From: Toxoplasma gondii ME49
Taxonomy: Eukaryota; Apicomplexa; Conoidasida; Eucoccidiorida; Sarcocystidae
Direction: 5' to 3'
DNA length: 64,000 nucleotides
NCBI RefSeq assembly: GCF_000006565.2
Contig: NC_031467.1
Span: 248,001-312,000, forward strand
A program made the position numbers and the translations under genes. Below, piece by piece: positions 12,230 to 23,448 of the stretch (its first letter is position 1; the number at the start of each line of letters is the position of its first letter). Below the pieces are notes generated by a model that saw only the letters and a program-made list of their open reading frames with translations, searched no databases and was not told the DNA's origin.

Positions 12230-14759
12230 GTCACCACGGGGGCGTCGCTTTCTCCGTGGCGCGAACGCAGGGAGTAAACGCGTACTTCTTGCGACGAGGA
12301 TAGGCTCACGGGCATGCGGGACGGCTGCGTGTAGTTGGGGTTCGACAGACACGAGTGGTTCAACCGGTTTTTCACGGAGCCCAGTGGTCGGTTTCGGTCA
12401 AGGATACCCCAGTCGCTGAGTTCGTGTGCTGTACACTGTACAGACACCCCACGCTGCAGCTAGCCAGAACTGAGACTGACCCCGATTTCGAGTCGGTAAA
12501 AAGTGTGTTGGTGGTACCGGCCGCGACCGCTCGTGAAACTGCGACACGAAGGCTGCAATATGCCGTAGGAACTGTGGAGCATCCAGTAGCGGAGACGTTG
12601 AAGGCACAGGCAGTCATCTTCACCGTAGAGATGTTGTTACCGCAGGGCTCAGGAAGCCGCGCAGAGTGTTGGGCATCGTCATCTCTGATTCGAACTAGGT
12701 GACAGCAGTGTTTTCTAGGGAATGGGAACCCTATGCCTTTTCGCAGTAGACCGCGGGAAAAACAACCCGTAGCCTGAGTCTCTAACATGCCTTTTACCTA
12801 CAACTGCACGCAACGTGAAAAACCTCCAGGCACCCGATGATCTACGCCTCGTGTAGAATTCTGACCATCTGTCTACGCTTGCGCCATCAAACACGCGCTG
12901 ACATCTGATGTTGTCGCGGCTAACCGCACGCGTCTCTCGCTGCGGAGAATGTAGGACAATCGGCGCATGCCCATACAGGCAGCTCTGCAGTGGATTACCG
13001 CATGACCGCGGGTTTGGGTTTTGGAACTACTCTATTTGCACCCACAAGTCGAGACGCGCTGTGGCGGGGTGCCTAACAGCAGTGCTGTAAAGCACGCGTT
13101 CGTGCAGTCCCAGAAGCCATGTGAGCTGTGTGGGTTAACGGGATGCAGAGACGCGCCTCCGAAAGCAAAACTAAACACGGCGGGTGACAGCCGGGCACAC
13201 CATCACCACACGATCCTGCTCAGCAAAACAGCTGGAATGCACAATGTCCTGCGACACCTTCGCTATTCCTCACCGGCTGTGCTCTGACGCTCTGGTCAAC
13301 CATGTGGAGGCACAGATCACCAACAGCACAGCACTGAGGCTGGCACACACACCCCAACAGACCAGAGGACCGTCTGCTAGCAAGAACTTTTTTCACAAAG
13401 GGTTTCGACGAACCTGCGTTTGGATCTTGACACCTTCATTTGCAGAGTCAAACGGCGATGCACTCAGCGCTCATCCCCTTTCTCCTATCTAGCTATGTAA
13501 CCCTCCGGCACACCTGGACACACATCGTGCAGCTTGAGGGGAGAGACTTGCTGCGGCGAATCAGGTGCAACCGCTGCAGCCTAAAGATGTCGGCCTGCTC
13601 TAGAAAAACGTACGAATGCAACTCTGGAGGAGGTTTCCCGCGTCGGGCACAGCTTCTTCCGCTCTCTCCGTTTCCTTGAATGCCGCAGCAGGTGGAAACT
13701 TTGCGACGGTGACTTGGTCGGCGCTGCCGGAACCCGGCACTGCAGATTTCTGAGGCAGCCCAGGAGAAGAAGTGCAGTCTTGTTGATTGGAACGAACCGG
13801 AAGCAAAGAATATGCGAAAGCATTCACAGAGACACTCAGGACGCGACGGGCACGACGGCGAAAAGCGAGGATCACGAGTTGCGAAACGCTGAGAAAAATA
13901 GCACGCGTCTTGTGTCTCGCTTTTGACTGGACTTCGCTCCTTTCTGTCGCGTTTCTCTCTGTCTTTTTCACTCCTGTTTCTGCCACCTGCTTTGCGACTG
14001 AGGGTACGACCCGATTTCTCCTCTTGGGCTTTCTCAACCGCTTGTTTCTCCATCTGTCCTCGCCAGAAGCCTTGTGTCACAGCCTCTTTTAAGTCTGCCG
14101 CAATCGCGTTCATTGACATTGACCTCCCGTTCTCGAATTTTTCCCCGGTCTTTTCACTCTCGAGAGTTCCTTCTTTGCCTCTTTTTCCCTTTCCTTCGGA
14201 TCTGTCGGATCCGTCTCCTCACTGACTGGCCGCCTGCAGCTGAAACTCTTTCGAGTTTTTGCTGCTACCGGAGCACATGTCGTGTTTAGCGACATTTCTC
14301 CGACTGGCAGGCGCCACAAGGGAGCATCCGACGCCATGCAAACATCCAAAGCGCAGCCTTGACTCGAAAACGAACTCCTCGGGTGTTGTTTATCCAAGCT
14401 GCAGGAATTAGGAGTGAAACCATCCCTGCGTTCGTCCATGAAGTCCCGGTACCGCGCTGGACTTCCGCTGTATGCACAGGACCTAGGACAGTGAAAAAAC
14501 CTCATCAGATACAGAAAAAGAATGTTATTTACGGTTCTCGACACTGAAGCTTACCTAGGATACGGATTGCGACTCACGAAATCCGCACGGCCAAGTTCTG
14601 AATTCCTGCAGTGCATCGCCACCCGCTGGACACCTCGAGAGAGCCCAGTGTGTTGGGTTTCAAGGCCTTTCTGTATGTTTGCTTGGACGCTGGAGTCTTA
14701 ATAATTTGTCGACTCGTGCGTGGAGCACCAGACATAGAAGCTTTTAGCGTCGCCTGCCT
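12230..14759. other. Spacer between the hnRNP U-like gene and the AlgH gene
   Basis: Mixed-composition sequence holding the 3' UTR of the upstream gene and the presumed promoter/5' UTR of the AlgH gene. A palindromic gtacactgtacag stands at 12431-12443. One minus-strand ORF (13493-14119) has a plausible amino-terminus and is listed separately. Other ORFs here are short and look like chance. No RNA gene was recognised. Confidence 0.6.
13493..14119 (-). CDS. Candidate hypothetical protein, divergent from the AlgH gene
   Basis: A 208-codon minus-strand ORF with two closely spaced ATGs (14119 and 14113). The first 45 residues look like real protein: MSMNAIAADLKEAVTQGFW, then a charged helix (EKQAVEKAQEEK) and a basic KDREKRDRKE stretch. 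The remainder is Arg/Ser/Cys-rich without motif and could be 3' UTR or contain unmodelled introns; possible donors follow the basic stretch. It would be transcribed divergently from the AlgH gene, whose start is 641 bp away. I do not recognise a family. Treat it as a weak prediction. Confidence 0.3.
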   Translation of the reverse strand: MSMNAIAADLKEAVTQGFWRGQMEKQAVEKAQEEKSGRTLSRKAGGRNRSEKDREKRDRKERSPVKSETQDACYFSQRFATRDPRFSPSCPSRPECLCECFRIFFASGSFQSTRLHFFSWAASEICSAGFRQRRPSHRRKVSTCCGIQGNGESGRSCARRGKPPPELHSYVFLEQADIFRLQRLHLIRRSKSLPSSCTMCVQVCRRVT

Positions 14760-17700
14760 ATGGCGACCCTTCGCGGCAGCGGCTTGGCAGCCGCGAGAAT
14801 CTCAAGCGTCGTTTTCGCCGGCAAAAAAGACTCTCCGAGGAAGGCTTTCCTTCGCTTTCCGTTCCAATGTCTACCGCGGTTCTCCGACATCTTTACTCGG
14901 TCAGACTCGGGGTGCTCACTGAATGCACCGCGAGGCGTCGCGACTCGAGCTGATCCGGAGACTTCGTCCAATTCATGCCTCTCTTTGTCTCGTTCGCTAT
15001 CCTCTGAGTCTTTGTTTCCTTCTCAGTCCACACTTGATTCTCCATCTCTGTTTTATTCTCGATCGTCGTTCCCCTCTGGTTGTCAGCGATGCTCCGCTCC
15101 GCAAACGAGCGAGAACTTTGTCTCGCTGCGTCGCCGCAGAGTCCTGCGGTGTCTAGGCGACTCAAGAGGGTCGTGTGCCGCAGATACGTCGCCTGGAGGA
15201 GCATGCGACAAAGACAGGGAAGACCTCCGCGCCCTCTCCGGGTGTTCAGATATCGACGCGCAATCTGACGCGTCTGCGCCGTCAGATGAGTGGCGGCGCC
15301 GTCCTTCGCGGTCTTCTCCTCCAGTCCGCGTTCCTCGTTCCTTCTCTTCTTTTGCCGCCTTCGCGCGTTCTCGCGTCTGTCTTCTCCAGTCGACTTGGTA
15401 CCTTTCGCCTCGCCCGGTCGACGCTGCCTTGTCCCCCGCTTCGCTCTCTTTCGCCCGGTCCTCCACTGGCGCTTTTTCTTCGTCTGCCGCCGCCTCCACC
15501 TCCGTCTCCTCTAGTGGACCGCCAACGCTCGTTCTCTCTTCCGTTCGTCGCCTTGTGCGGCTCGCGCGTTTCCTGGATCGCCACCCAGCGCTGGTAGTCG
15601 TCACTCCTCACCTTCTCCAACTGGCCGAAGAGAGACACCCAGCCTCCGAGCAGTTCCTCGCTGCGCTCATGCCCCTGTGGAGTCCCTCGGCCTTCGTCGC
15701 TGGCGCGTCGCCACTCCCGGCGCCGCGCCCGCCGCATGCGCCTCTCCCTCCAGAGCTCGCGCGAGCCCCTGCGCCTGTTCGAGAGGAGACACCTCCGCTT
15801 CCACTTGGAGACAGTCCCGTGCTGCGCTTCTTCCGCCAGAAGGACGCGCGGTCGGGGGAGCCGGTCTGCGCGCCTGTGACGCCGGGGAAAGAAGCGCGTC
15901 TCTCTGCTCCCTCGCCCGTTTCGCCGCTCGGCGTCTCTGTAGCGCAGCTGGTGTGTTCGTATATAAGACGAGATGCGTCAACGCGCAGAGGGAAGATGGG
16001 CGGCCGAGAGCAGCTGCGCGCTGAAGACCTCGAACGCAGTCTCGAGTTCATTTGGGCAACTTCGCGTCTCTTTAGCCGTCTCCAATTCCTGGCCTACGAC
16101 TGCACGCGAAAACTCCATGCACCCCTCTGTCTCCTCGTCCCCCCCGACGCGGGACGGCTTCCGGAGGCCTCTGTCTCTCGCCCAGGATCCCTGCCCGCCG
16201 GGCTTGTCTCTGGGGCGCCCGGAGAGACGCCAGGTGTCTCCTGCAGCGAGGGGGGAGCGCCTCACGCGAGAGTCGGTCCCCCGCCTGAGAGTGTCTCCTC
16301 TTCTGGCGCCGCGCCGTCGACGCGCAGTCTCGACCTATCTGTCGACGACGTCCGTGCTGCTCACAAGCTTGAGGAACGTCTTGTTGGTCTCCTCGCTCTT
16401 GCGCGGGTGACGCGAGATGGACCTGTCTCCTCCTCTCCTCTCTCCTCCACTCTTGTCGCCGTTGACTCGGCACTCCGGGAAGGTGAGACGGCGAGGCTGC
16501 GTCTGCATGACGAAGAGGAAGAACCTTGTCCGACCCAAGCTGACTTGGACGAGGCGCTGGACTGTCTGCTGCTTCCTCCATATCGATTTCGAGACTTCGA
16601 GGAGACGCTGCGCCTTTCTGCGGCTCTTCACCTGGTGCGTGTGAAGCCCGTGAAGCCTCGCGGGCGAAAGCCAGGCGAGGCGCGCGAGAGGAGCCAGGCT
16701 CAGGCGCGCTGGTCGGACCGGCAGAGAGAAGAAGAACCGTCCTCCGCGGAAGGAACAGGGCAAGCGAAAGAGAACGCTGTGTCGACAGTGACGACCCAGC
16801 GCGAGAGGCACCGGCAGGAGACAGAAGCAGTTCCCTGCAGGGTCTCCAGACGCTGTCCCTCTGAGGAGAACGAAGTGGAGACGAGAGACGACGCTCACGA
16901 CGAGCCCCTCTGCAGAGAACAGAAGGTGGGGAGGCATCCGAGCGTCCTGGAGAGCCGCCGACTGCATGCAGCGAAAGAGGTCAAGCATGCTGGCAGCGGC
17001 GAAGCCCCAGCCACAGCGCTGAGGCGCGGCCTTCTTCTGCTCGCCCATCCCCTCATTTGCGACTCTTGGGAGCGTGCAGTCGTCCTCGTCACACACGTCT
17101 CTCGCCGAGGCTACGTGGAAGGCGTCATCCTCAACAAGCGGAGAGCGTGGAGACCCTCTGCCTGGGCGTTGGACGTCGCGCCTTCCACTCAGTCGAGGGG
17201 GGATCCGAAGTCGCGACCTGCAAGCGCGCGCTCGGGGGTGTCAGCGCTGGATGCTTGTCGCCTACCTGAAAATCTGATGATGCTCGGCGACTCTGCCGGC
17301 GGACCCATCTCGGGTGCTGCGCTCCTTCCAGGAGTCTCTCCTCTGCCTGCGTCCTTTTCGAATTTCGTGGCGCACATGCCGCGGCAACTCCGCTTGCTTC
17401 AACATGCGAGAAACAACCTCGAGAAAGCTCTCACACTCTCGTCCTCGGTCACCGGTTCCACCGCCTCTTGCGGCTCTTGTCGCAGTGAACTCGCGTTGAC
17501 CTCTTCACCTTCCTCGTCTCCCAACTCTGCGCCTTCGCAGTCCCCTCCCTCTGCCGCTCTCTCCGCTTCTCCCTCTCCTCCGTTTGCTTCTTTGTCTCCC
17601 TCCCTGCGTGTCAGGGGCGCCTGGGCGGAACAGCTGCTGAGTCGCGCGAGTGTAGCTCTCGCCTTCCACGCAGTCGAAGCCTGGAAGGCGAAGGAGGCGA

Positions 17701-19352
17701 CGGCGGAGCGACTCGCGCGAGTGGTGGAGGAAATGGCGACGGATCTGCTGGATGCTGTCGACTTCCAAGTCTCGAGGTCCACCTCCTCTCTGGCCGCCGC
17801 GCATGCAGCGGAGCTCCGCAGCGAGGCGCCGTTCTTGGTGCGACTCCTGAACTGGTACCGCCAGCGTGAAGAAGGAACGGGAGAGAGCCTCTCTCTCGAG
17901 CGAAGACCGGAGGCCTACTCGCTTTCCGCAGGTCTCACATCTCCCACCGTCGCCGCCGAGCCTGCGAAAGCTGCCTCGCCTTTCCTCGCTGTCGCACCCG
18001 AAGTCTCTGGAGATTCCAGGCAGGACGGAGACAGCCGCATGTCTCCTCGCCAGGACACTCTGCTGGTCTCCTTCCTAGCCTCGCTCCCGTACGGCGCGGT
18101 CAGCTCCGCGCAAGCCGCCGCAGCGGCGCAGAAGGCCCGGCGAGACGCCGCACTCGCGCGCTTCCTCTCCCCAAAGCCGCCTGGAACCTCCGACGAAAGT
18201 GCACCCGCATGTCGCGCAGATGCCGAGGCGCGGACAACAGAGGAGCGGACGGGAGAGGAGCGGACGGCAGAGGAGCGGACGGGAGAGGAGCGGCCGCACG
18301 CAGTTTCGGCAGGGCCGGCGGAGACAGGCGGACGCAGTGCATGCTCGCGAGTGGAGGACGCCAGAGGAGAGGCGGCTGCAGAGAAGGAGGGAGACAGCAG
18401 TCGACTGGGCGAGGAGGCAGCAGAGGAGAAGCAAGGCGAGGCGGAGAAGGGTGCCCTGTCGAGCGTCGGCGAACCTGTGATGGGGAGAAAGTGGAGAGAG
18501 CCCAGAGAGGAAGACAAGGCGACAGACATCTCCCTTTTGCTGGACAGATACAGCTTCGGCGGCCCGGTCGCGGGTCTCACAGTGCTTCACAACTCAGCCG
18601 AGAGAGGCACTGTGGATGTGTGTCTGCGCGGCGTCTTTCTCGGCACTCGCCCCGGGAGAGGAAGGCCGGACGCTGGCGCAGCCAACGCTGGTGAGGCAAC
18701 CGGCCTCTTCACATGTCGCCAAACTGCAGAGCTTCGAGAGAAGCAGGGTCGTGGAGAGAGAAAAGGCGATCGCGGAGAAGAGAAAGCGGAACACGGAGAC
18801 AAGAAAGGAGATCGAGGAGAGAAGTGCGAAGAAGGACAGGCGACAGGCAGTTGCGAAGAGAAGAAAAGGGAGTGCGACGTGCAGAGAGAAAAGGATGAGG
18901 CTGAAAAAGGCGTAGCCGCTGCTCGCGTCTCCTCGCGTTCTGGCTGTTCGTTCCGCGACTGCGAGGCTGAAGGGCCGGCAGGTCGGGAGACAGCAGAAGG
19001 CTCTCCGGTTTTTCTTTCGCGAGTTTTCCTGGGCAAGGCTTCTTGGAGTCCTGGCCAGCTGGAGCGCGAAATCGAGAAAGGCGCGTGGGTCGTCGTGGGG
19101 TGTACAGACAGCGGAGTGATGCAGGAAATCGTTTTCGGCCGAGAGCCCTCTGCGCCTGGCGGCGCGCCCGGTGGACATACCCCTCCGAGCGAGGAGCATC
19201 TCTGGAGACGAGTGCTGTCCGCGCTCGCAGCGAATCCAGCCTCAGGTCCTCAGGCAGGTCTCTTCGAGGCGATGAGTCGTTGGCCAAGTTGCCTCGCGCG
19301 GGAGACCAACTTTGACGACAGCGAAGATGACGAAGACCTGGATGCCGTCTAG
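14760..19352 (+). CDS. AlgH/UPF0301 (DUF179) domain protein, 1530 aa
   Basis: Single open exon from a clean ATG to TAG. The AlgH/YqgE family is of unclear biochemical role; plant members are plastid proteins. Family signatures in order: LLLAHPLICDSWERAVVLVTH with the VILNKR element at about residues 755-795; YSFGGPVAGLTVLHNS at about 1262-1280 (the canonical GGPV...LH block); and FLGKASWSPGQLEREIEKGAW at about 1421-1445 (canonical GYAGWgpGQLE.Ei). The fold is therefore split by about 470 residues of Ser/Ala/Glu/Arg-rich insert. A second GGP (AGGPISG, about 845) precedes the insert. The amino-terminus is basic, Ser/Ala-rich and poor in acids (MATLRGSGLAAARISSVVF), fitting an organellar targeting region; this is inference. 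Bacterial members are about 190 aa, so this protein is roughly eight times longer. It is convergent with RanBP1 downstream. Confidence 0.85.
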   Translation: MATLRGSGLAAARISSVVFAGKKDSPRKAFLRFPFQCLPRFSDIFTRSDSGCSLNAPRGVATRADPETSSNSCLSLSRSLSSESLFPSQSTLDSPSLFYSRSSFPSGCQRCSAPQTSENFVSLRRRRVLRCLGDSRGSCAADTSPGGACDKDREDLRALSGCSDIDAQSDASAPSDEWRRRPSRSSPPVRVPRSFSSFAAFARSRVCLLQSTWYLSPRPVDAALSPASLSFARSSTGAFSSSAAASTSVSSSGPPTLVLSSVRRLVRLARFLDRHPALVVVTPHLLQLAEERHPASEQFLAALMPLWSPSAFVAGASPLPAPRPPHAPLPPELARAPAPVREETPPLPLGDSPVLRFFRQKDARSGEPVCAPVTPGKEARLSAPSPVSPLGVSVAQLVCSYIRRDASTRRGKMGGREQLRAEDLERSLEFIWATSRLFSRLQFLAYDCTRKLHAPLCLLVPPDAGRLPEASVSRPGSLPAGLVSGAPGETPGVSCSEGGAPHARVGPPPESVSSSGAAPSTRSLDLSVDDVRAAHKLEERLVGLLALARVTRDGPVSSSPLSSTLVAVDSALREGETARLRLHDEEEEPCPTQADLDEALDCLLLPPYRFRDFEETLRLSAALHLVRVKPVKPRGRKPGEARERSQAQARWSDRQREEEPSSAEGTGQAKENAVSTVTTQRERHRQETEAVPCRVSRRCPSEENEVETRDDAHDEPLCREQKVGRHPSVLESRRLHAAKEVKHAGSGEAPATALRRGLLLLAHPLICDSWERAVVLVTHVSRRGYVEGVILNKRRAWRPSAWALDVAPSTQSRGDPKSRPASARSGVSALDACRLPENLMMLGDSAGGPISGAALLPGVSPLPASFSNFVAHMPRQLRLLQHARNNLEKALTLSSSVTGSTASCGSCRSELALTSSPSSSPNSAPSQSPPSAALSASPSPPFASLSPSLRVRGAWAEQLLSRASVALAFHAVEAWKAKEATAERLARVVEEMATDLLDAVDFQVSRSTSSLAAAHAAELRSEAPFLVRLLNWYRQREEGTGESLSLERRPEAYSLSAGLTSPTVAAEPAKAASPFLAVAPEVSGDSRQDGDSRMSPRQDTLLVSFLASLPYGAVSSAQAAAAAQKARRDAALARFLSPKPPGTSDESAPACRADAEARTTEERTGEERTAEERTGEERPHAVSAGPAETGGRSACSRVEDARGEAAAEKEGDSSRLGEEAAEEKQGEAEKGALSSVGEPVMGRKWREPREEDKATDISLLLDRYSFGGPVAGLTVLHNSAERGTVDVCLRGVFLGTRPGRGRPDAGAANAGEATGLFTCRQTAELREKQGRGERKGDRGEEKAEHGDKKGDRGEKCEEGQATGSCEEKKRECDVQREKDEAEKGVAAARVSSRSGCSFRDCEAEGPAGRETAEGSPVFLSRVFLGKASWSPGQLEREIEKGAWVVVGCTDSGVMQEIVFGREPSAPGGAPGGHTPPSEEHLWRRVLSALAANPASGPQAGLFEAMSRWPSCLARETNFDDSEDDEDLDAV
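18231..18292 (+). repeat. 15-bp coding minisatellite in the AlgH gene
   Basis: About four copies of a unit gaggagcggacg(g/c)(g/c)a, encoding repeated (T/A/G)EER blocks within the insertion that interrupts the AlgH fold. It is in frame, so copy-number changes would preserve the reading frame. Confidence 0.8.
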
Positions 19353-20607
19353 CGCTCCGGCGCACATCGCGGTGTTGAAAGCCGGCAACGCAAGTAACTC
19401 AAGGGGGACGGAGAATGAGTTGAACTCCGTGAGTGAATGCAACAGACACTCAGGGGCACCGGGAGTTTTAGTCAAGGGCGATATACATCCTCAAAGGCGG
19501 CCAACCTCGGACTGCGCAGTCCTTCACTGCCCGCATCGCATGCAGCGCGCCAAAAAATACGCGTCAGGTCCGCAGAACGGCGAGACGCCGGAGCTGTACA
19601 AATCAGCGAGGTTGGCGGAGGAACGCGTTGAAGACTTCAGGTGTACATACCCCGCGAGAGGCGCAGTTTTTGTGCCCAGCAGTGCAGGGAAGGCTTTGAG
19701 TGGAGACCGACGGCTCGCAGACGCGGGCACCTGCAGTTTCATGTAGGCGCAAATCCGCATCTTTCTCTCGTAGATGCGCAGATGCCTAGCAACTGAGTGG
19801 CTGTGAAGATGTGCGCTTTCGGGGCTCCAGTTCCGGGTGTACATCCACTGCACACGCGTGAAGGACGGGGTGTGAACGGTGGTTCACTCGTTGTTTTGCA
19901 TGCGTCCCCGGTGTTCGCCTCAAACGTGAGGCGAGCGAGATTTCCTCTGGTAATGTGGAACCTGCTACGACAGAGAAAAGTTTTCTCTCTAGACCTTCAA
20001 CACCGAGAAACGCTGCGTGTTCGCCAGATGAGCGAAACAGAGTGAAACCGGAGGCAAAGTCATCTCCATTTCTAGATTACCCTGACTACTTTTCTATTGA
20101 TCGCCGTAAAAAACTGTCAAGGTGGAGAGCCTCCCACCCCGTAGTCTGTGACCTCCGAACAACCGACGGCACACCTTCTGTGGTGTGCATCGGATCCTGC
20201 TACGCTGAGCTGTTAGTCTCCTTTTTCGCGGAGAAGGAAAAGCATTTTGCTAACGAGAACGAGTACAAATGCGAATCGCGTTTCCGCGTTCCTTTTCTCC
20301 TTTCCTGCCCTTCTCGTTTCTGCGCGCCTCTCCGCTCTCTTTTCTCTCTCCCTTCTCTCTTTGCCTCTCTCGCTGTTTTCTGCGTGCCGGGTCTCGCGCG
20401 AGACGTCAGCAAACGAAGTTTTTCGCCAGAGAGAAAGCGGCGAGACCGGACTCGCGACAGAGACAACGCTCACAGGAAAAAAAGTTTTAAGTTCCCGTAG
20501 GAAAGGACAGAATCACAAACGTCGACACAAAGGTGGAAAGACGGGAGAAAGTCTGGCGAGCCGAGACACGACACTGTGCCGAGCGACGTCTAGACACCCG
20601 AAAACAA
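19353..20607. other. Convergent spacer, AlgH gene / RanBP1
   Basis: It holds the 3' ends of two converging genes. Two copies of the GGTGTACA element occur at 19640 and 19836. A CT-rich block lies at about 20280-20380. ORFs on both strands here are Arg/Ser-rich shadows, with no gene I can support. Confidence 0.6.
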
Positions 20608-23161
20608 CTACTTCTCTTCCTTCTCCTTCTTCTCTTCCTCCTTCTCCTTCTTCTCTTCCTTCTCTGTCTTTTCCTCGCCTTCGGCCTCCACGCCGAAGAT
20701 CTTCGCGTTCAAAGCGGCGGCCTCCTCGAATTTCTTCTTGAACTCTTGCGCCTCTGCGGAACAGATGCGGAGACACAAACCCACGCCCTCATTGCGCCAC
20801 ACTCCGTACAGAAACCATCCGTCCTGGCATCTCGACACACGGCTGCATGCGCTCTCTGTCGCATGCTCTCACTGACTACCATGCCGTGCATACCTACGCA
20901 TGTGTGCGAAAAAGTACACTGGAACTTCTGGAAGAAGAAAACCACTTGATGTGCATGCAAGCGTCCAATTGCACATACACCCTAAACTGTGCACCCCAGC
21001 GCGTCTCCAAACAACTGCGAATACACACCTGCAAATATGCATGTACAAATACACATGAAATTCTCCGACACTGGAAGCCTGCAGCTTTCGTCGCGGGCGT
21101 TTCTGACTCTGACGTTGTCTGCTTTGTTTCGACAAGAAATCCGCCGTCGAGTTTCATTTCCACGCATGGTGTCTGTTCACCCTTCCAGCCTCGACGCTTT
21201 TTTCGCAGTCTCAGTATACACGCCTGGCAACGGCAGAACAGGCGCCTCACTCACGGAAAAATTCCTTTCTCCACCAGAGAGAAGAAAGTCCCGCAGACAG
21301 GAACCAAGGGAAAAACGCTCAACGAAAACTTACGTTCGACTTGACCGAACTTCAGAGCAAATTGCTCGTTTTTCAACTCGCCCTCCGCGAAGTCCATCAC
21401 AGTCCACACCCAAATCTTCTCGCTGCTCACGTTCGGGGTCAGCTTGCAGTATACGCCGCTCGCAACCACTGCAGAAAATGTGATAAAACTGATTTTCAAT
21501 TCGTGGACGTTCGCGCTCGACACCGGCGAGACTCACCAAAGCGAGCCAAAAAGTCGTCTGCCAGGAACGCCGAACCTCATTCTTGAAATCATGTCGAATC
21601 TTCAGAAGAAAGAGACACTTATACACACATACAGGGCATGAAGTCACGCATGCAGGATGTTGCCACACATGCACGGGAAGCACGCAGATACACATATAAG
21701 TGTATATTTTATTTATTTATATATATATGTGTGTCCATTTGTGTCTTGCTACGCGTACAGCTAAAATACAAGTATCTCTGTATCTTTACATGTCTCCAAA
21801 TTTGTATCCACCTCTGTGTATCGATCGATCTCTTTTTCTAAATCCCTAGTGACCTCCGTCTAAAGAAGCGCATGCGTTCGCAGTGCACAGCCAGGGTTTC
21901 ACTGCTGTGGAGAGGCGGTGTCTGTACACCCGGAGCGGTGCTCGCGTCTCCGTGTCTCACCGTAGTGGTTCGCGACGATTTTGAGCGTTTTCTCTTGGCG
22001 GAGCAGAAAGCGGATTTTCCCAGTCTCTTTGTGGCGCAGCAACTTGGCATCGCCGATGCCTCGTTCCTTCCACTCGCCAGCTGCCTGTGCATCTCCCGTC
22101 GAGCTGACCCACCTATACAACTTGCTGCGGTGCTTCCAGAAGACGTCTTCGTCTTCCTCGCCAGTCTCCACCTGCACTGCGTGGACTTCCACCTGCAAGG
22201 AAGTCGTCGACAAAAGGCAGCACCCAGGTGCAAACGCGCGCGAAGACGCGAGACACACACACCGTGGTTCACATTTGCGAGAGCGTCTCCGAACGTTCAA
22301 GAGGCAACGAGGCGAAAAAAGGGGACAGAGAATCAGGTCTAAATCGCGAGACAAACGAGTGCACAGCGATCTGTGTGGAGCCGCGCATGCATATGATTGC
22401 AAACCCACCCTTGGCTACCCAGGGACGCATGCATCTACCGAAATAAATAGCCTTTGGCATTTACGTGTAGAGAACAGATGCGCTTTACAGAAAGAGAGAG
22501 CGAATGCAAGACGTCGATAGAGATATGCATATACACAGAGAAAGACAGATGGGTGAAGATGGGCAGAAGGATACAGGCGGCTAGATAGACAGGTAGACAC
22601 CGATATAGAAATCTGGAGAGTGAGCAGTACATCCAGAAGAAGGTTTTGGCGCGTGGGCGGGGATTGGACAGAGAACACGAAGACGCAGAGTCCCTGGGGA
22701 TTTGGAATGCCTCGCCGCGCCCAAAAGACGCACGAACGCGTTGAAGGCTCCTCGGGCGAGAGGACATGCAAAAGGCAACGCTCTCATGTGGAAGAACGAC
22801 AAGTTCGCGAAGAATGGCTACGTCTGGAAAATAACCGCGGGGAGAGGTACTGGAGAGTCCCTACGCTTCCCCAGAAGCCCCAGGGAATCTTTGAGACAAA
22901 CGAAAGGCGAGAGGGGATCAAAGAGAGCAGCGGAAGTCAGGAGAAGGGCACACGAAAAGAAAGAACATCCTCACTAGATCCCTCACATTCACAGGCTCGC
23001 TGAACTTCCACAGCCGAGTCGACGCACTACGATACCTCACGACAGAAGCGGCCAACGTGGTCTCCACCATAACACACTTACATACACCGTCAAGCGCGAG
23101 ACCGCCTATCCACCCATCTGTACACCTATCTACACCATAAATACGCACATACGCGTATACG

Positions 23162-23198
<37 letters not shown>

Positions 23199-23448
23199 AT
23201 ATATATATTTATACATATATATTATATATATATATATGTGAACGCCGAGGACACCTTATGTGAGGAAGAAGCGCAGTGTGGGCATTGGCAAGATGTTCTG
23301 GCGGAGACAGCTTCCTTCTCACCTGTGGGGTGTTCCAGTTTCCCTCAGTGACTTCCTCCTCGGGATTGAAGTTGTCTTCTTCCTCCTTGGTGGCCTGCGT
23401 CGCCTCCGCGGGCTGCGCGGGCTTGGGCTCTGTAGCAGCGTCAGACAT
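20608..23448 (-). CDS. RANBP1: Ran-binding protein 1 (RanBP1 domain), 4 exons, 212 aa
   Basis: RanBP1 binds Ran-GTP and stimulates RanGAP-driven hydrolysis during nuclear transport. Exons on the minus strand are 23448-23323, 22192-21961, 21468-21334 and 20753-20608, all with GT-AG borders and matching phases (0, 1, 1), joining to 639 nt. The RanBD is complete: [20 protein letters not shown], then [19 protein letters not shown] (family GxGxxKLLxxKxTGxxRxLMR), [10 protein letters not shown], the WVW of [13 protein letters not shown], and the closing [12 protein letters not shown] helix. The amino-terminus is acidic (about 40 aa) and the carboxy-terminus is a Glu/Lys tail, giving a usual-length RanBP1. 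Intron 1 carries a long (TA)n. The 5' end faces the mitochondrial carrier gene across 1.7 kb. Confidence 0.93.
23164..23238. repeat. (TA)n microsatellite in RanBP1 intron 1
   Basis: Three ta blocks separated by ttta/tta interruptions, within the first intron of the minus-strand RanBP1 gene. Confidence 0.9.
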
